Of a DNA stretch of 64,000 nt, positions 1 through 10,790 are shown piece by piece (the stretch's first letter is position 1; each line of letters begins with the position of its first letter). Source of the DNA: Eutypa lata (taxonomy: Eukaryota; Ascomycota; Sordariomycetes; Xylariales; Diatrypaceae); the NCBI GenBank assembly GCA_022661535.1, contig JAKULF010000004.1:2604001-2668000 (forward strand), given 5' to 3'. Both the position numbers and the translations under genes were made by a program. The notes under the pieces were generated by a model. The model was given only the letters and a program-made list of their open reading frames with translations. It searched no databases and had not been told where the DNA came from.

Positions 1-231
1 GTCAAGGCTTGATATTTGGATAGAGGGGTTGGATCATTCAAAGACCGATCGCGAATTAGCATGGCTATCATCTCGGCATAACATCTTGGCGGAGGGCAGA
101 AGACGAATGTATTTAAGATGAAGAAAATCAAACTGATGGTTGTAAATTCCTCTGATGAAGCATGCCCTTAATATTGGAAATCCTCAATTATTTGATCACC
201 AAACATAACGCTCCTTAGCAAAATCGTCAAA

Positions 232-1657
232 ATGCCCATCACAAAGTACAAGGCTGCAGCAGTAAGAGACTCCCACTGGGATAAATGGAGTGACTAGGCT
301 GATAACTCATGGGCAACAGGTCACCTCTGAACCAGGGGTAATATAGAATGAATCCTAATTCTGGTAGTGAGCACTTGCTAATTTAGTTAGTGGTTTGATC
401 TCGAAGCTGGGGTTCAGAAAACAATTGACTTCATCAATGAAGCTGGGGCAGCTGGTTGCAAGCTGGTCGCTTTCCCTGAAGTTTGTGGGTTATCCCAAAT
501 TATTGAAAATTAATTGCGTCCACTAGTATTAATACTAACTACTTGAAAAGGGATTCCTGGATATCCATACTGGATGTGGTAGGTAACTTGTCAGTTGCTT
601 AGTTACTTTCAGGGGTTGAAGTGTCCAAAATAACCACAATCCAGAGGGGGTTTCGAAACGACTCCTAGCCCTCATAAAATTATCTGTAAAAAGCTACTGA
701 CCCCGGTGCTATAGGAAAGTTACCTACTTGCAGAGTCTTCCTATGTTGAAGAAGTACCGTGAGAATTCTCTCGCTGTCGATTCCGAGGAGATGCGACGCA
801 TTCGCCGCGCCGCCCGCGATAATAAGATCTTCGTTTCCCTTGGATTTTCAGAGATCGACCACGCCACGCTATACCTCGCTCAGGTGATGATCGATCCTAA
901 TGGTGACGTGATCAACCAGCGCCGCAAGATTAAGCCTAGCCACGTTGAGAAGCTTGTCTATGGCGACGGGGCCGGGGACACCTTCCTCTCCGTCACCGAA
1001 ACGGAGATTGGTCGTCTCGGCCAGCTGAACTGCTGGGAGAACATGAACCCATTCATGAAATCCCTCAACGTATCTTTCGGGGAACAGGTCCACGTTGCTG
1101 CCTGGCCTGCGGCGATGGGCATAGAGCGACAGGTGGCCCCGGACCCGGCGATGAACTACGCCCAACAGTGGTCCGACGTCATCACGCCTGCCTATGCTAT
1201 CGAGACTGCAACCTGGGTCCTCGCCCCCTTTCAGAGGCTGTCGGTCGAAGGTCTCAAGAAGAACACGCCCGAGGGTGTGGAGCCCGAGACGGACCCGACG
1301 ACGTACAACGGCCACGCTCGTATCTACAGGCCGGATGGTAGTTTAGCTGCTAAGCCCGACAAGGACTTTGACGGGCTTCTCTCCGTCGATATCGATCTTA
1401 ATGAGCCGCACTTGACGAAGGCTCTGACCGATTTTGGAGGACACTACATGCGCCCTGATCTCATCCGCCTTCTCGTCGATACACGCCGCAAGGAGCTCGT
1501 AACGGAGGCGGATCCGGAAGGCGGTATTGCGTCATACAGCACTTTCCAACGCCTTGGGCTTAACCGCCCTTTGGACCAGCCACCTGAGTTCCGTGGAAAG
1601 AAGAACGGGAAGGGTCCTCTTCACAAAGAGCCGGAATCTATTATTAAGGATGCATAG
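232..1657 (+). CDS. Cyanide hydratase / fungal nitrilase, five exons
   Basis: Carbon-nitrogen hydrolase of the nitrilase superfamily, closest to fungal cyanide hydratases, which turn HCN into formamide. Model: join(232..261, 320..337, 391..484, 551..578, 715..1657), 370 aa, frame kept through all four introns. The translation starts [11 protein letters not shown], then runs [27 protein letters not shown] and [19 protein letters not shown], which matches the family from residue 1. Catalytic triad residues are visible: Glu in AFPE, Lys in [11 protein letters not shown] and Cys in LNCWENMNP. Length is normal (about 350-375 aa). Exon 2 is only 18 nt, and intron 4 has a TACTGAC branch site. No neighbour suggests a pathway; such genes usually serve cyanide detoxification or nitrile use. 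An aliphatic nitrilase specificity cannot be excluded from sequence. Confidence 0.9.
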
Positions 1658-2046
1658 GTCGGTTATGATTTCATATGTAGGGAATGGGCATGGGCTTTTA
1701 CTGTCGTTTGTGTACTGGGGATAATACCTCCTCTCTTTGTTTATATACATGTTACCACTAAACAGCAATTCTCCTTGCGTTATGATTACATGAATGCCTA
1801 GGTAGTTAATACCTAAACCATCTTTTCACCTCAGACAACATACTACAGCAACTTATTCTGAGGCGAACAATGAATAAAAAACTTGAACTTAGGCAACCGC
1901 TATAGCGGCGTGTTATTAAATAGCATGCCCTTTCCCAGTTTAGATTTTCCTCCAACTCCTCTCACTTCCCAACTCAAAATCGAGTTTGTGGTTAACGCAC
2001 CATCCCCAACAAACTCGTCTACAAATCTCCCCTCACATGGATTAAA
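1658..2046. other. Intergenic, nitrilase to 2EXR gene
   Basis: A+T-leaning spacer holding the 3' flank of the nitrilase gene and the 5' flank of the 2EXR gene. I see no RNA gene, repeat or convincing reading frame in it. Confidence 0.6.
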
Positions 2047-2869
2047 ATGGTGTCCTCGATCCACCTTCCTGCCTCTCAGGAGCTTAAACCCGAAGCCATG
2101 AGCATCTTCCATCCATTCGGGCGCCTTGTGACCGAACTACGCCTAGAAATCTGGGAGGCTTTTCTCAGATATGAAATCCAGGAGCGCCGTTTGGTCATCT
2201 TAGACTGGGAAGACAGCGTGAGATCGACTCTTCACCTACAATGCCCCCTCTTGTCCGTTAATAGAGAGAGTCGTCAGCACGCCCGGGACAAATATTACAC
2301 CGTTTCTCTTGCAGTCTTTCGCATGCCACAAGACTACCCGTACGATACTAGCACGATCTCTAGAAGATTGCAATAAGGCAGGCACCGTGTACATCTCCCC
2401 CAGGCACGACACCTTCATTCTGGCCGAGTACCTCAATTGGCCAGTCTGCACATTAAATAGATTATATATCGACCACAAGCTCAATCTAGTAGCAGAGCAA
2501 TGCCTAACTTCGCGAATTGGCAGCGCTCGCGGCGAGATCCGCAAGGCGATGGAGATTTACACATCATGCTACGATGATATCAGTGGCATAGATGAGTCCG
2601 GAGTGATGGAGCCCGTAACTAAAACCGCCGTGTTCAAAGATCTTGAGAGATGCACTCGTATAGTCATTGGAACATGCTGGATGTGGATCGACGAAACACA
2701 TAGCGACATCTGCCAGCTAGTCTTAGGTGATGTTCTAACGAAGTATGGCAAAAGGCACAGCATCAAGATCCTTGAGAAGAAGGAAATGACGAAGGAAGGC
2801 GGGCAAGTGAGCACCACATGGAAGCCGGTCCCTACATCTAATTTCGACAATGCGTCATGCCATACATGA
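2047..2869 (+). pseudogene. 2EXR-domain protein gene, reading frame broken
   Basis: N-terminal half has the fungal 2EXR (F-box-like) signature: FHPFGRLVTELRLEIWEAFL, then PLLSVNRESRQHARDKYY. The second half of the domain (GTVYISPRHDTFIL) and a C-terminal region follow in another frame. Frame one stops at 2374-2376; frame two is open across 2309-2869. The switch must fall between about 2310 and 2375, and no GT-AG intron there both restores frame and keeps the conserved motif: a 24-nt candidate is too short and does not change frame, and a good acceptor (TTGCAG ending at 2314) would need a donor that deletes VNRESR. I read this as a one-base indel, either a real pseudogene or a sequencing error. 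2EXR proteins are expanded in filamentous fungi and have no established biochemical role. Start at 2047 is the first ATG; 2098 is also possible. Confidence 0.55.
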
Positions 2870-3529
2870 CTAGAGTGCACCAACATCTTCTCACGAACAA
2901 GCCCAAGGGAAAGGCAGTATTGTCAACGAAAAGGTTATGCATGAGGACACTGTCTAACCACGGGCAGGCGATAAACGCAAGTATGGAAGTCTACGAATAA
3001 GGGACTCATATCGAAAAAATAGAATCGTGATTAAATTAGGTTCTGATATAATTATCCGCAGCCCGTAGACTGAAGTTATGATTATGATGGCTCTCTCTTA
3101 TGTCCGATTTGTTACCGCTCCATATTGAGGAAATACCTAAATTTCCCGCAGCCCGTCCCTTTTAACAAACAGTCAAGGGAATAACAGAAGCTTTTGTTGT
3201 GATAGCTTTCTATCTCGTAAACCATGCATGGAAATAATTTCAAGAAAAGAGCACAGAAGTATAGCATGCTAGTAGTGCATGCGTTATATTCACTTCAATT
3301 TGCCATCCATGTTTGAACTATTAAAAACGTGATCCGTAACAAGAAGTTTCCGGCTCATCACCCCCCCTCCTCGAAAGGCGCAGAATACAAGAAAAGTGGA
3401 TACATCAATATATTAGAATAGCCATCACCATCTATAAAGGTGTAAAGGATTCTGCTCGCAGTTATTCAGCTTGGAGATGTTTGATTTCACCTGGTAAATA
3501 TCATTTCCACCTTATAGTTCCTTTCGAAG
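2870..3529. other. Intergenic with MFS promoter
   Basis: A+T-rich spacer before the MFS transporter gene. It holds a TATAAAGG box about 95 nt upstream of that gene's ATG and a C-run near 3360. No other gene is seen. Confidence 0.55.
3433..3440 (+). promoter_or_regulatory. TATA-like box upstream of MFS gene
   Basis: TATAAAGG lies about 95 nt before the ATG at 3530, a usual distance in ascomycete promoters. This rests on position and match only. Confidence 0.35.
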
Positions 3530-5119
3530 ATGGCTAGATCAGCTGTTGAGTTAGACAATCTCAACATTGGCTCTCCAAATGCAACAGTCGAACAACCCGT
3601 CGCTCAACATGGTGGTCTCGACGATATCCCAGGACAAGACTTTTCCTTACCTCCAGTTGACACGGGGAAAGACGCGTGGCTTTTTCTTGCAGCGTGCTGG
3701 ATGGTTGAGGCTTTAGTTGTAAGTCACCCTCATGGAATAAACTGTCTATAGTTCCAAACTCGAGGAGGTCGATCTAAGTGCTAACTGTAATTCTCTCAGT
3801 GGGGTTAGTACGGTAGTTGGAACAACCAAGTAACTGAGAAACCACATATGAGATCTAACTAGAGACATTCCAGGTTTTGGCTTCTCGTTCGGGATCTTTC
3901 AGGATTACTACAGCAGCTATGATCCCTTCTTGGGAGCTGGTAATATTGCCGTCATTGGCACATCGACGCTGGTGGGTATTAGTAATTCCCGTTTCCGTCC
4001 ATCTGCCTGGTAGCCTGTGTATTGGTATCTAATAGAGCGGTACTGTAGGGCATAATGTACATGGGAACCCCTATCGTTTTGACATTATGCCGCCTTTACC
4101 CCCGAAGGGGTCGCTGGTTTACACTAGCAGGGCTTCTCGCGGCGTCCCTCACGATGGGGTTGAGCTCTCTATGCACGACAGTCACTCAACTCATAGTAAC
4201 TCAGGGCGTGCTATTCGCCATTAGTGGCTGCTTTGCATACTGTCCTTGCATCCTTTACATCGACGAGTGGTTCGTTCAGCGGAAAGGGATGGCTTTTGGG
4301 ATTATGTGGAGTGCGGCTGGGTTCGGGGGCGTAGTCTTGCCCCTGCTTTTCGAGGTTCTTTTGACCTCCTATGGTTTCCCCACAGCCCTCCGAATATGGG
4401 CTGGAATCTTAGCTATCATGGCCATTCCTCTGTCCTTCTTTGTCAAGCCGAGGTTGCCACCGTCGGCTACAACAAACTTCCGGCCCTTCAACATGCGTTT
4501 CGTGGTCTCAAAGGGCTTTCTCCTGCATCAGCTCGCCAACATTGTGCAAGCGACCGGCTATTTCTTGCCGGGAATTTACCTACCGTCGTATGCCCGGGCT
4601 ACGTTCGGCACTTCGACATTTCTATCTGCGTTGACATTGTTGTTAGCGAATATTTCTGCAACGGTCGGCTCTGTCATAATGGGGTCGATGACAGACAAGC
4701 TGCAAACGACGACGTGTATCGTGATCTCAGCTATCGGGGCTAGCACAGGTACTCTCCTTGTTTGGGGTTTCTCCTCGTCGTTGGGGGTACTATATGCCTT
4801 CTGCATCCTGTATGGCTTGTTTGCGGGATGCTGGACTTCAATATGGCCAGGTATTATGCGGGATATTGCGAGGCGAGGCGAGCCCGAAGGCCAACGTTAC
4901 ACTGATCCTGTTATGATATTCGGATTCTTGTGCGCCGGAAGGGGGCTAGGAAATATAATATCAGGCCCTCTAAGCGAGTCTCTTGTGAAGGGGATGACCT
5001 GGAAAGGCCAAGCTGTCGGCGGCTATGGGAGTGGATACGGTCTTTTGATCGTCTATACTGGAGTAACGGCACTCTTCGCCGGAAGCAGCTTTGTCTGGAA
5101 ACATCTAGACCTGCTCTGA
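3530..5119 (+). CDS. MFS transporter, monocarboxylate (SLC16-like) family, with 4-nt exon
   Basis: Major facilitator protein of the monocarboxylate-transporter type, a plasma-membrane proton-coupled carrier family in fungi; substrate unknown. Model: join(3530..3718, 3800..3803, 3874..3971, 4049..5119), 453 aa. The hydrophilic N-terminus (about 50 aa) is followed by WLFLAACWMVEALV, then WGFGFSFGIFQDYYSSYDPF, the hallmark of first helix and loop. That motif is encoded only if a four-base exon (TGGG, 3800-3803) is used: it completes Trp and the first base of Gly. The introns around it have normal GT-AG ends, with GCTAACTG and TCTAACTA branch sites. Further hallmarks are GNIAVIGTSTLGIMYMG, YPRRGRWFTLAGLLAAS and the central-loop FVKPRLPPSA. 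About 11-12 hydrophobic helices are evident. Length fits the family. Confidence 0.88.
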
Positions 5120-5437
5120 GTGAATGACATCAGGAATCGTCAAGTACTAAGGAATATTAAGGGGTTCTGGCCTTAGACTGTATCACAAATTACCAAGAAT
5201 ACACATAATATAACATTCTATTACTTACGCAAGAATATTTATTAGATAAGTTGGAGGGCTGTGCCTATGGAGCAATGATGACAATGATGGAATATTATAA
5301 TTTAAATGCCATGGAGTCTAAAACAATACCTGAAGTACTCAACCTACCTGTTAAGTTCAAAACAATAACTAAAACATTTCAACCTACCTATTAGAAATCA
5401 CGGCCAACTAGATTGTACTCACATTACTATCATATCA
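5120..5437. other. Convergent intergenic spacer
   Basis: A+T-rich 3'-to-3' spacer between the MFS gene and the minus-strand amidoligase-like gene. Nothing recognisable beyond the two gene ends. Confidence 0.6.
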
Positions 5438-7450
5438 TCACACATCGTTAGGTCCCGGTATCTTGTAGAAGGGGTCGTCCCAGTTGACGTTAGGATCCAG
5501 AGGCTCGTAGTATTGATTCCCCTTAGCGAAGAACTGCTTGAAGTACGTCCTCGCCTCTTCCGGCACGTTGATCTTCCTCAGGACCTCGTCGCTGTCCGTG
5601 AGCAGCGCCCTGTAGTCCTCCCTGTTGTTCTGGCAGCAGAAGTGGCAGAAGGCGGCGCAGGTGACCGTCCACATGGTGATGTGGGTCGGGTCGATCGACT
5701 GCTGCATGCCCGCGAACTCGACCGTCTGCGGGTAGTTGTCCTCGGGGAGCCCCGTGCGCCGGAACCCCGAGCACCGCAGCCGCATGCTGGTCCGGGTGTT
5801 GGGCCAGCGGGGCTCGAGGGCACCCGTCAGCCCTTCGATGCTCTGGAATGCCCACACGGCGTGGACGAATAGCTGCACGGGGCGCGACAGGGCCTCGAAC
5901 CAAGAGGCCGGCACCCAGTAGAACATCTCGCCCTCGATGACGTGGTCCCATGTCTTCTGGCTGACGGTCGGGAACACGTTCATGTACGGGTAGAAGGTGT
6001 TACGGAGGGGGTCCTCGGCGAAGCGGCACGCGGCCCCGAGGCGCGTGTACTCGAGGATGCTGGCGCCTCCGGTCCAGATGGCGTGCTCTCCCGTGTTGTT
6101 CCGGTCGAAGCGGTTCCGGCGGTGCAGGGTGGCGAACGACCCCTCGAGGTGGACCCACATCGTCACGAGCTTCTTCAGCTCGAGGATGTTGAAGCCCGCG
6201 GTGTGGCCGATGTTGACCGTGGTCCCGAGCTCGAGGGCCGGCATCTCCTTGTGGATGCGGAATTTCCTGCGGAGGCCGTTGGACAGCCAGTCGAGCCGGT
6301 CGCGCAGCCGGATGGTGGTGACCGCGTCGATGGGGAACACGGGGGTGTAGACCCGGCCGTAGAACCACTTGTAGAACTCCTCGGGGAAGGGGGTCACGCC
6401 GTCGAAGCCGATGGGCTTCGGGGTGTAGGACGCGCGCCCGACGTTGTACCAGGGGACCTGCGTCGCGTCGGTGACCTCCTTCTTCCACTGGGCCACCGAC
6501 CACGCGCGGTATCTCGGTCGCATGCCCGGGATGAATATGTGGAAGAGGTCGCGCTTGGCTTTGAACCATGCGAGCTTGAACAGCCCGTCGTGCCTGTCGC
6601 ATATTTCCTGTGTCGTCCTGGCGTCGAATGTGCCCCTGGCTGTCACGTCCGCCCTCACTGCGTTGCACCGCCGTTGAAGATACTCCCACGTGAATCCGCT
6701 TCCACTTAGAGGCAGCCCCGGGTTTATAGAGTCACTGTAGTACCTCTGTGCCTCGTCTTCACTGGCCTTGGGAAAGCGCATTCGCGAAGGCGAGCCGGTG
6801 GGATCCTCCGGATCGACGCCGTACTCTGCAATCGTAGCCGCTTTTATGTCGGCTTGATGACCGACACTGGTTTCGGCTTGGCTCTTGATAGTGGTGACCA
6901 ATCCGGAGCTGTTAATGCACCGGGCGAGCTCGGCTTTTATATCGTCGAGGAGCGTAACATCGTACTTGTGCCGATTCGTGGGATCTTCCAGCAGCTTCCT
7001 CTGATCCGCGGCATGGGGGTCGACGGACATGCCGCTAGCCCGCATTGCTGCGATGGCGACGTCCATGATGACGGATGCCGTGAAGGCATTGGTCGTCTTC
7101 CCCTCGAACATGGCTTCCGGTGGTGCGGGGCCGTAGGAGCCGGAGAAGGTATCTCCCATATCCACAGCGGTCGGGGTCACGAAATATTGGACGAGGGGCT
7201 TCACGCCGGGCGTGCCGGGGGGCCCCTCGCCATTGATCCGGAGCCTCCTTAACTGCTCTACATGGATGGGGCTGAACTCGTCGGCCCTGGTCCGGCGATG
7301 TTGTTCGGCGAGAGCGTGCACTGTCGCAGTCCGCAGAGTCGGAATCTGCGCGCTGATTTGAGACCAGTCAAAACCTCGCCAGTCGTTTTGTGTCCAGTCT
7401 ATGCTTAGTAGGTGGGAGTCTAAGTCCCTTCTGGCAGATAGGGCAGACAT
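5438..7450 (-). CDS. Amidoligase-like protein, probably catalytically degenerate
   Basis: Intronless 670-aa protein; the ATG at 7450 is the first in frame (MSALSARRDLDSH). I do not recognise it with certainty. Residues 310-450 follow the order of fungal amidoligase-family (glutamine-synthetase-fold COOH-NH2 ligase) proteins: a YRAWSVAQWKKEVTDATQ block, then FYGRVYTPVFPIDA, then TTVNIGHTAGFNILELKKL, then an acidic/hydrophobic helix and LHRRNRFDRNN. In active members the second block reads like GVEIVSP and the third like GLHVHVG, so the metal/ATP-binding acidic and histidine residues look replaced. The usual N-terminal E-x-E strand could correspond to GVKPLVQYFVTP (about residues 82-93), again without the acids. 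Coding GC is clearly higher than the flanks. Neighbours give no clue. A wholly different, lineage-specific family remains possible. Confidence 0.6.
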   Translation of the reverse strand: MSALSARRDLDSHLLSIDWTQNDWRGFDWSQISAQIPTLRTATVHALAEQHRRTRADEFSPIHVEQLRRLRINGEGPPGTPGVKPLVQYFVTPTAVDMGDTFSGSYGPAPPEAMFEGKTTNAFTASVIMDVAIAAMRASGMSVDPHAADQRKLLEDPTNRHKYDVTLLDDIKAELARCINSSGLVTTIKSQAETSVGHQADIKAATIAEYGVDPEDPTGSPSRMRFPKASEDEAQRYYSDSINPGLPLSGSGFTWEYLQRRCNAVRADVTARGTFDARTTQEICDRHDGLFKLAWFKAKRDLFHIFIPGMRPRYRAWSVAQWKKEVTDATQVPWYNVGRASYTPKPIGFDGVTPFPEEFYKWFYGRVYTPVFPIDAVTTIRLRDRLDWLSNGLRRKFRIHKEMPALELGTTVNIGHTAGFNILELKKLVTMWVHLEGSFATLHRRNRFDRNNTGEHAIWTGGASILEYTRLGAACRFAEDPLRNTFYPYMNVFPTVSQKTWDHVIEGEMFYWVPASWFEALSRPVQLFVHAVWAFQSIEGLTGALEPRWPNTRTSMRLRCSGFRRTGLPEDNYPQTVEFAGMQQSIDPTHITMWTVTCAAFCHFCCQNNREDYRALLTDSDEVLRKINVPEEARTYFKQFFAKGNQYYEPLDPNVNWDDPFYKIPGPNDV

Positions 7451-8175
7451 TATGGCAAACACTTTGATGGTGACGAGTCTCGTACAATATCAGAATAGAA
7501 CACTGTAGGGAACTTGTATGCCTTCATTCTGGCTATTTCCCGTCTTCCAAAGTGCATTTTTAATATATAATTAGGAACAAAGCTCATTGTGGAATATATC
7601 GTTCTCTTTGTAACTTGATATTCTTTAACAGATCCAAACTTGTTCATTTGTCTGAAATACAGAGTTGAATATTCAAAGGACCCTGAAGACTAAAGAATAA
7701 TGAACTCGAAATATACAATGCATATTGTTTGAGTTAAGCTGTGTTAGAGGTTAACGTTCTATCAATGCCAAACAGGATAGGACATGACGACTTCACTCCT
7801 AACTACCGCCCTTCTCAGAAGACGCGTAAGATATGACTCTAAGATAGAGTTACGTATACAGACAAGATCAAAAATCATATTCGATCCCGTCGTTTGTGCC
7901 ATTATTACACTTTCGATTTATAAAGACTTCTTATTGTACTATCTATCGTAAAAGGGGTATAGGGGGGTTATATATAGGTTCGTCGGTCTCTAGCCTAGGT
8001 CTTTGTTTTCGTGTGGGCTGGTTTGATACCTTCATCAGACCAGTTTCCATTAATTGAATTCTTCTAAGCCGTCTTTTCTAGTTTTCGCTCAGCCTTAATC
8101 GTGTATTATCCTTAGTCATCCAACGTCGGGGTGTCGTTCCCTTCATAACGTCATACAGTCGTATAACATGCAAGT
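7451..8175. other. Intergenic upstream of amidoligase-like gene
   Basis: A+T-rich region containing the upstream flank of the minus-strand gene ending at 7450 and the 3' flank of the thaumatin-like gene. No coding-like frame or repeat is convincing. Confidence 0.55.
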
Positions 8176-9469
8176 TTAGAACCAGCATAGCATGCTAACC
8201 GCCGTAACCCCAACAGACAATGCCAGTAATTGAACGGGCAGTCCAGTATAGGGCGCTATACTCTGCTTCGATTCAATGTAGCTCAGGCTCATAGTATGAA
8301 GTCTAGCTTCATCGGAAACTTGGCCGCTGCTCCCGATAGCTGCTAGCTCATCGTGGAATGTGAGCTGAATGTTCGTACTCCTCCCAGGAGGACAAAACAT
8401 AACCTCCCAACCGCCCCCGTTGGGAATAATGAAAGTGGACGTTTGGTCATCAAAGGCATAGCTATACGCGTCAGGGCACATAGCCTTGGCGGTCTTGGAG
8501 TATAAGCCAGGTCCGCATTTCGTAGGGTCATTGTAATCTCCGGTACAGCAATCTTGTGGTTGGTTGTAGGCCGCACAGGCACTCTTACAAGGGTCGAAGA
8601 TAGGACGTTGTATGTTATCGTCTGGATACGGGTATACGCCGTCTCCAGGCTTCGTGGGTGGGAACGCTTGTAGGTCCCAAGGACACCAGTCAGCGATATC
8701 TGAGTTTGTTTCACGGTTCTCATATGGGATCGGATAGCTTGAATTGGTATGATAAAGCCCGGTTCTATTGGGCGAGTAGAGGTACCCAGTCGTCCCGATG
8801 CATGACGGGTTAACCAGGTTAGGTGGAATATACGACGTGTTCGGTGCCGGATGGTAGATAATGCCTATAGGCAAGTTATATCCATCGACAAGGGAAAGAT
8901 CGTAAAAGGTTTGTTTGCCAGTCGTACCACCAGCAAGATTGAATTCGGCAAGGGTAACAGGTACGGCGCCCTAAACAATTATCAGCGATTAAGACGGAAA
9001 GGTGCGAGTAATGACTACGTACGGCGAACTCGCACTCAAGTTTATGAGAGCAATCGCCCGTCTCGCAGGTGGCTGTATCTCCATCTGTGGTGCAATTCGT
9101 CCGACCCCATAATCTTCCCTGCCATGTTGGTCCTACCGTCATTGGTCTGGTTTCTTTAGATGCGAGTGCGAAACCCTGTGATTCTGGGCCATCTCCATGC
9201 TGAGTCGCAATGGCAGGCCATATCGTATCCGGGCAATTGTTGGTAACGATCAGTGGGACTGAGTTGTTTATCTTGGAGACCGCTCGTTCTATCCCCCTAT
9301 ACCATGTATTGTTGTTGGAAAGGTAGTCGAATTTATATAGCTCATGATTGCTTGGGTAGACGATAGCGGCTGCATGTGAAAACTGGCATGCTAGAAGAAA
9401 AGCGACAGCGAGTCTGGAATCCTCGATAACTAGACGCCGGCGGCTGTGCCGCCTTGATCGTAGTGACAT
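8176..9469 (-). CDS. Secreted thaumatin-like protein with C-terminal hydrophobic tail
   Basis: Thaumatin family (PR-5/GH152-like) protein; such fungal proteins are secreted and several act on beta-glucan. Model: complement(join(8176..8970, 9023..9469)), 413 aa, one 52-nt intron (GTACGT...TTTAG). A basic start and hydrophobic segment (LAVAFLLACQFSHAAA, about residues 20-35) form a signal peptide or anchor. The core follows: VPLIVTNNCPDTIWPAI, LWGRTNC, GDCSHKLECEF, VTLAEFNL, then FYDLSLVDGYNLPIGI, which carries the acidic-cleft residues, and many paired cysteines (DWCPWDLQAF, DPCKSACAAY, QDCCTGDYNDPTKCGPGLY, MCPDAYSYAFDDQTSTF). The last 20 residues (LLALSVGVTAVSMLCWF) are hydrophobic after a small-residue stretch, which suggests GPI attachment at wall or membrane. 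Longer than plant thaumatins (about 200-240 aa). Confidence 0.88.
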
Positions 9470-9783
9470 TGTGTACCGGTTGCTAATTCTCTACCAAGAA
9501 TAGTGATTGGCGCAGATTTCAGGCTCGGATATTAAGTTCGGACTGAGCAAAGGTTTCGCGACAGGAAGTAACCGACTCGAAATAGCATCGTCTGACAAAC
9601 AGTTGAAAGAGACCAACGAGAAGCTCCTTTCTTAATACCTCTCGGCCTTAGAGGCCTAGGCACGCTCTATAGATAAAGGCAGAAAACCAGTACCCTTCGT
9701 CCAAGCAAGCTGGAATTCAGGGCCAATCGACAACGCGCTTCAAGGATCCCAGTTCCTAGATCCGCGACCAGTGACGTAAGGCG

Positions 9784-10191
9784 TCAAGTACGGACGAATA
9801 ACAATCGAGGTGATGTCCAATTCAAGGAATGATCGTCACAGTCAATCTTGGCCCACTTAGTGAGATCGTCTGGGGGATCCTTGTCGCGATCAGGGATCAA
9901 AGAGCTGGTGATGCAAGGCGATGATGAAACAGGAACATGAACAGGAACCTCACAGGAAGAAATGCGGATTGGAAGATAAGATATTTTTATAAGTAGTAAC
10001 GAATCAATAGGATTGGACAGGAAAATAAAGCGAGATAACCAAAAGGGGATCATAAACAAGGTGAGGATGAGTGGTGATAAGACATATTCGAAATGATGCT
10101 CTCCAAGAACTACATAGGAAATAAGGCTATGCATCAGGGGAACTGCCGCTACCTTATCTCGATCATTAATTGAAAATGACGTGGTTGCCAT
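9784..10191 (-). CDS. Hypothetical protein, weak
   Basis: An ATG-started frame of 135 codons. Two adjacent hydrophobic stretches (FEYVLSPLILTLFMIPFWL and SRFIFLSNPIDSLLLIKISYL) suggest a hairpin membrane segment near residues 34-75; the rest is polar with a DRDKDPPDD patch. No family is recognised, and it sits alone in an A+T-rich spacer. It may be a chance frame or a remnant. Confidence 0.22.
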   Translation of the reverse strand: MATTSFSINDRDKVAAVPLMHSLISYVVLGEHHFEYVLSPLILTLFMIPFWLSRFIFLSNPIDSLLLIKISYLPIRISSCEVPVHVPVSSSPCITSSLIPDRDKDPPDDLTKWAKIDCDDHSLNWTSPRLLFVRT

Positions 10192-10700
10192 TGCGACTGA
10201 CTAAGTACTTATTAGGTTTTATATCTTGATCATGTAGGAAGGCTCAGACAGGCTTTCTTATGTATCTCAAAGGGAACCCCGTCCCTGCTCAGCCACTCCC
10301 ACAAGCCACATTTTGCAGTTGCGATGTGGCTACTGAATTGAATAGGGGAAACAATAGTCTAGTAGGTTCAGTAAATTGAAAATAGGCATGGTACAGGTTA
10401 TCAAAATAACATCCGGCTCGCACGAATTGCCCATCTCAAAGCTACATTATTCGAGATTCTTTCATAAATGGTTGACGGAGACAAGCACAGCAGGAAGTCT
10501 CTCAGTTACCCGAGGGAAATATTGTAGTTAACACACTTGACATAATACAAGGACCGACAAGGTATCTAAAGGATGTTCTTCTAACCACTTGACGATTATA
10601 GGATCTCTATATTTCTGACTGGACTAAATTCCTTATAACGATATTAACTCTACACTTCTCTTCGTAAAACTGCTTAGGCCTCTTCCTACTAAGCTACATA

Positions 10701-10790
10701 ATGACTATGAGATGCCTTGTTGTCTTCTCCGTCCTTGCATTAATCGCAATCCTCCGTGGAGTTTGGGCTAAGCATAGGAGATCCATGTGA
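10701..10790 (+). other. Signal-peptide-like mini frame
   Basis: Twenty-nine codons beginning MTMRCLVVFSVLALIAIL, a textbook secretion signal, followed by a basic stretch and stop. The next frame is open from 10756 to 10950. This may be the start of a small secreted protein with an unresolved intron or frameshift; it may also be chance. Confidence 0.2.

Noticed and set aside
869..1315. 148-codon minus-strand frame opposite the nitrilase gene
   Set aside because: It lies wholly antisense to a strongly supported exon and has an Arg/Val-rich composition expected of a shadow frame.
5942..6709. 255-codon plus-strand frame across the amidoligase-like gene
   Set aside because: High GC on the coding strand produces long antisense frames; the translation is Glu/Val/Arg-biased and non-family.
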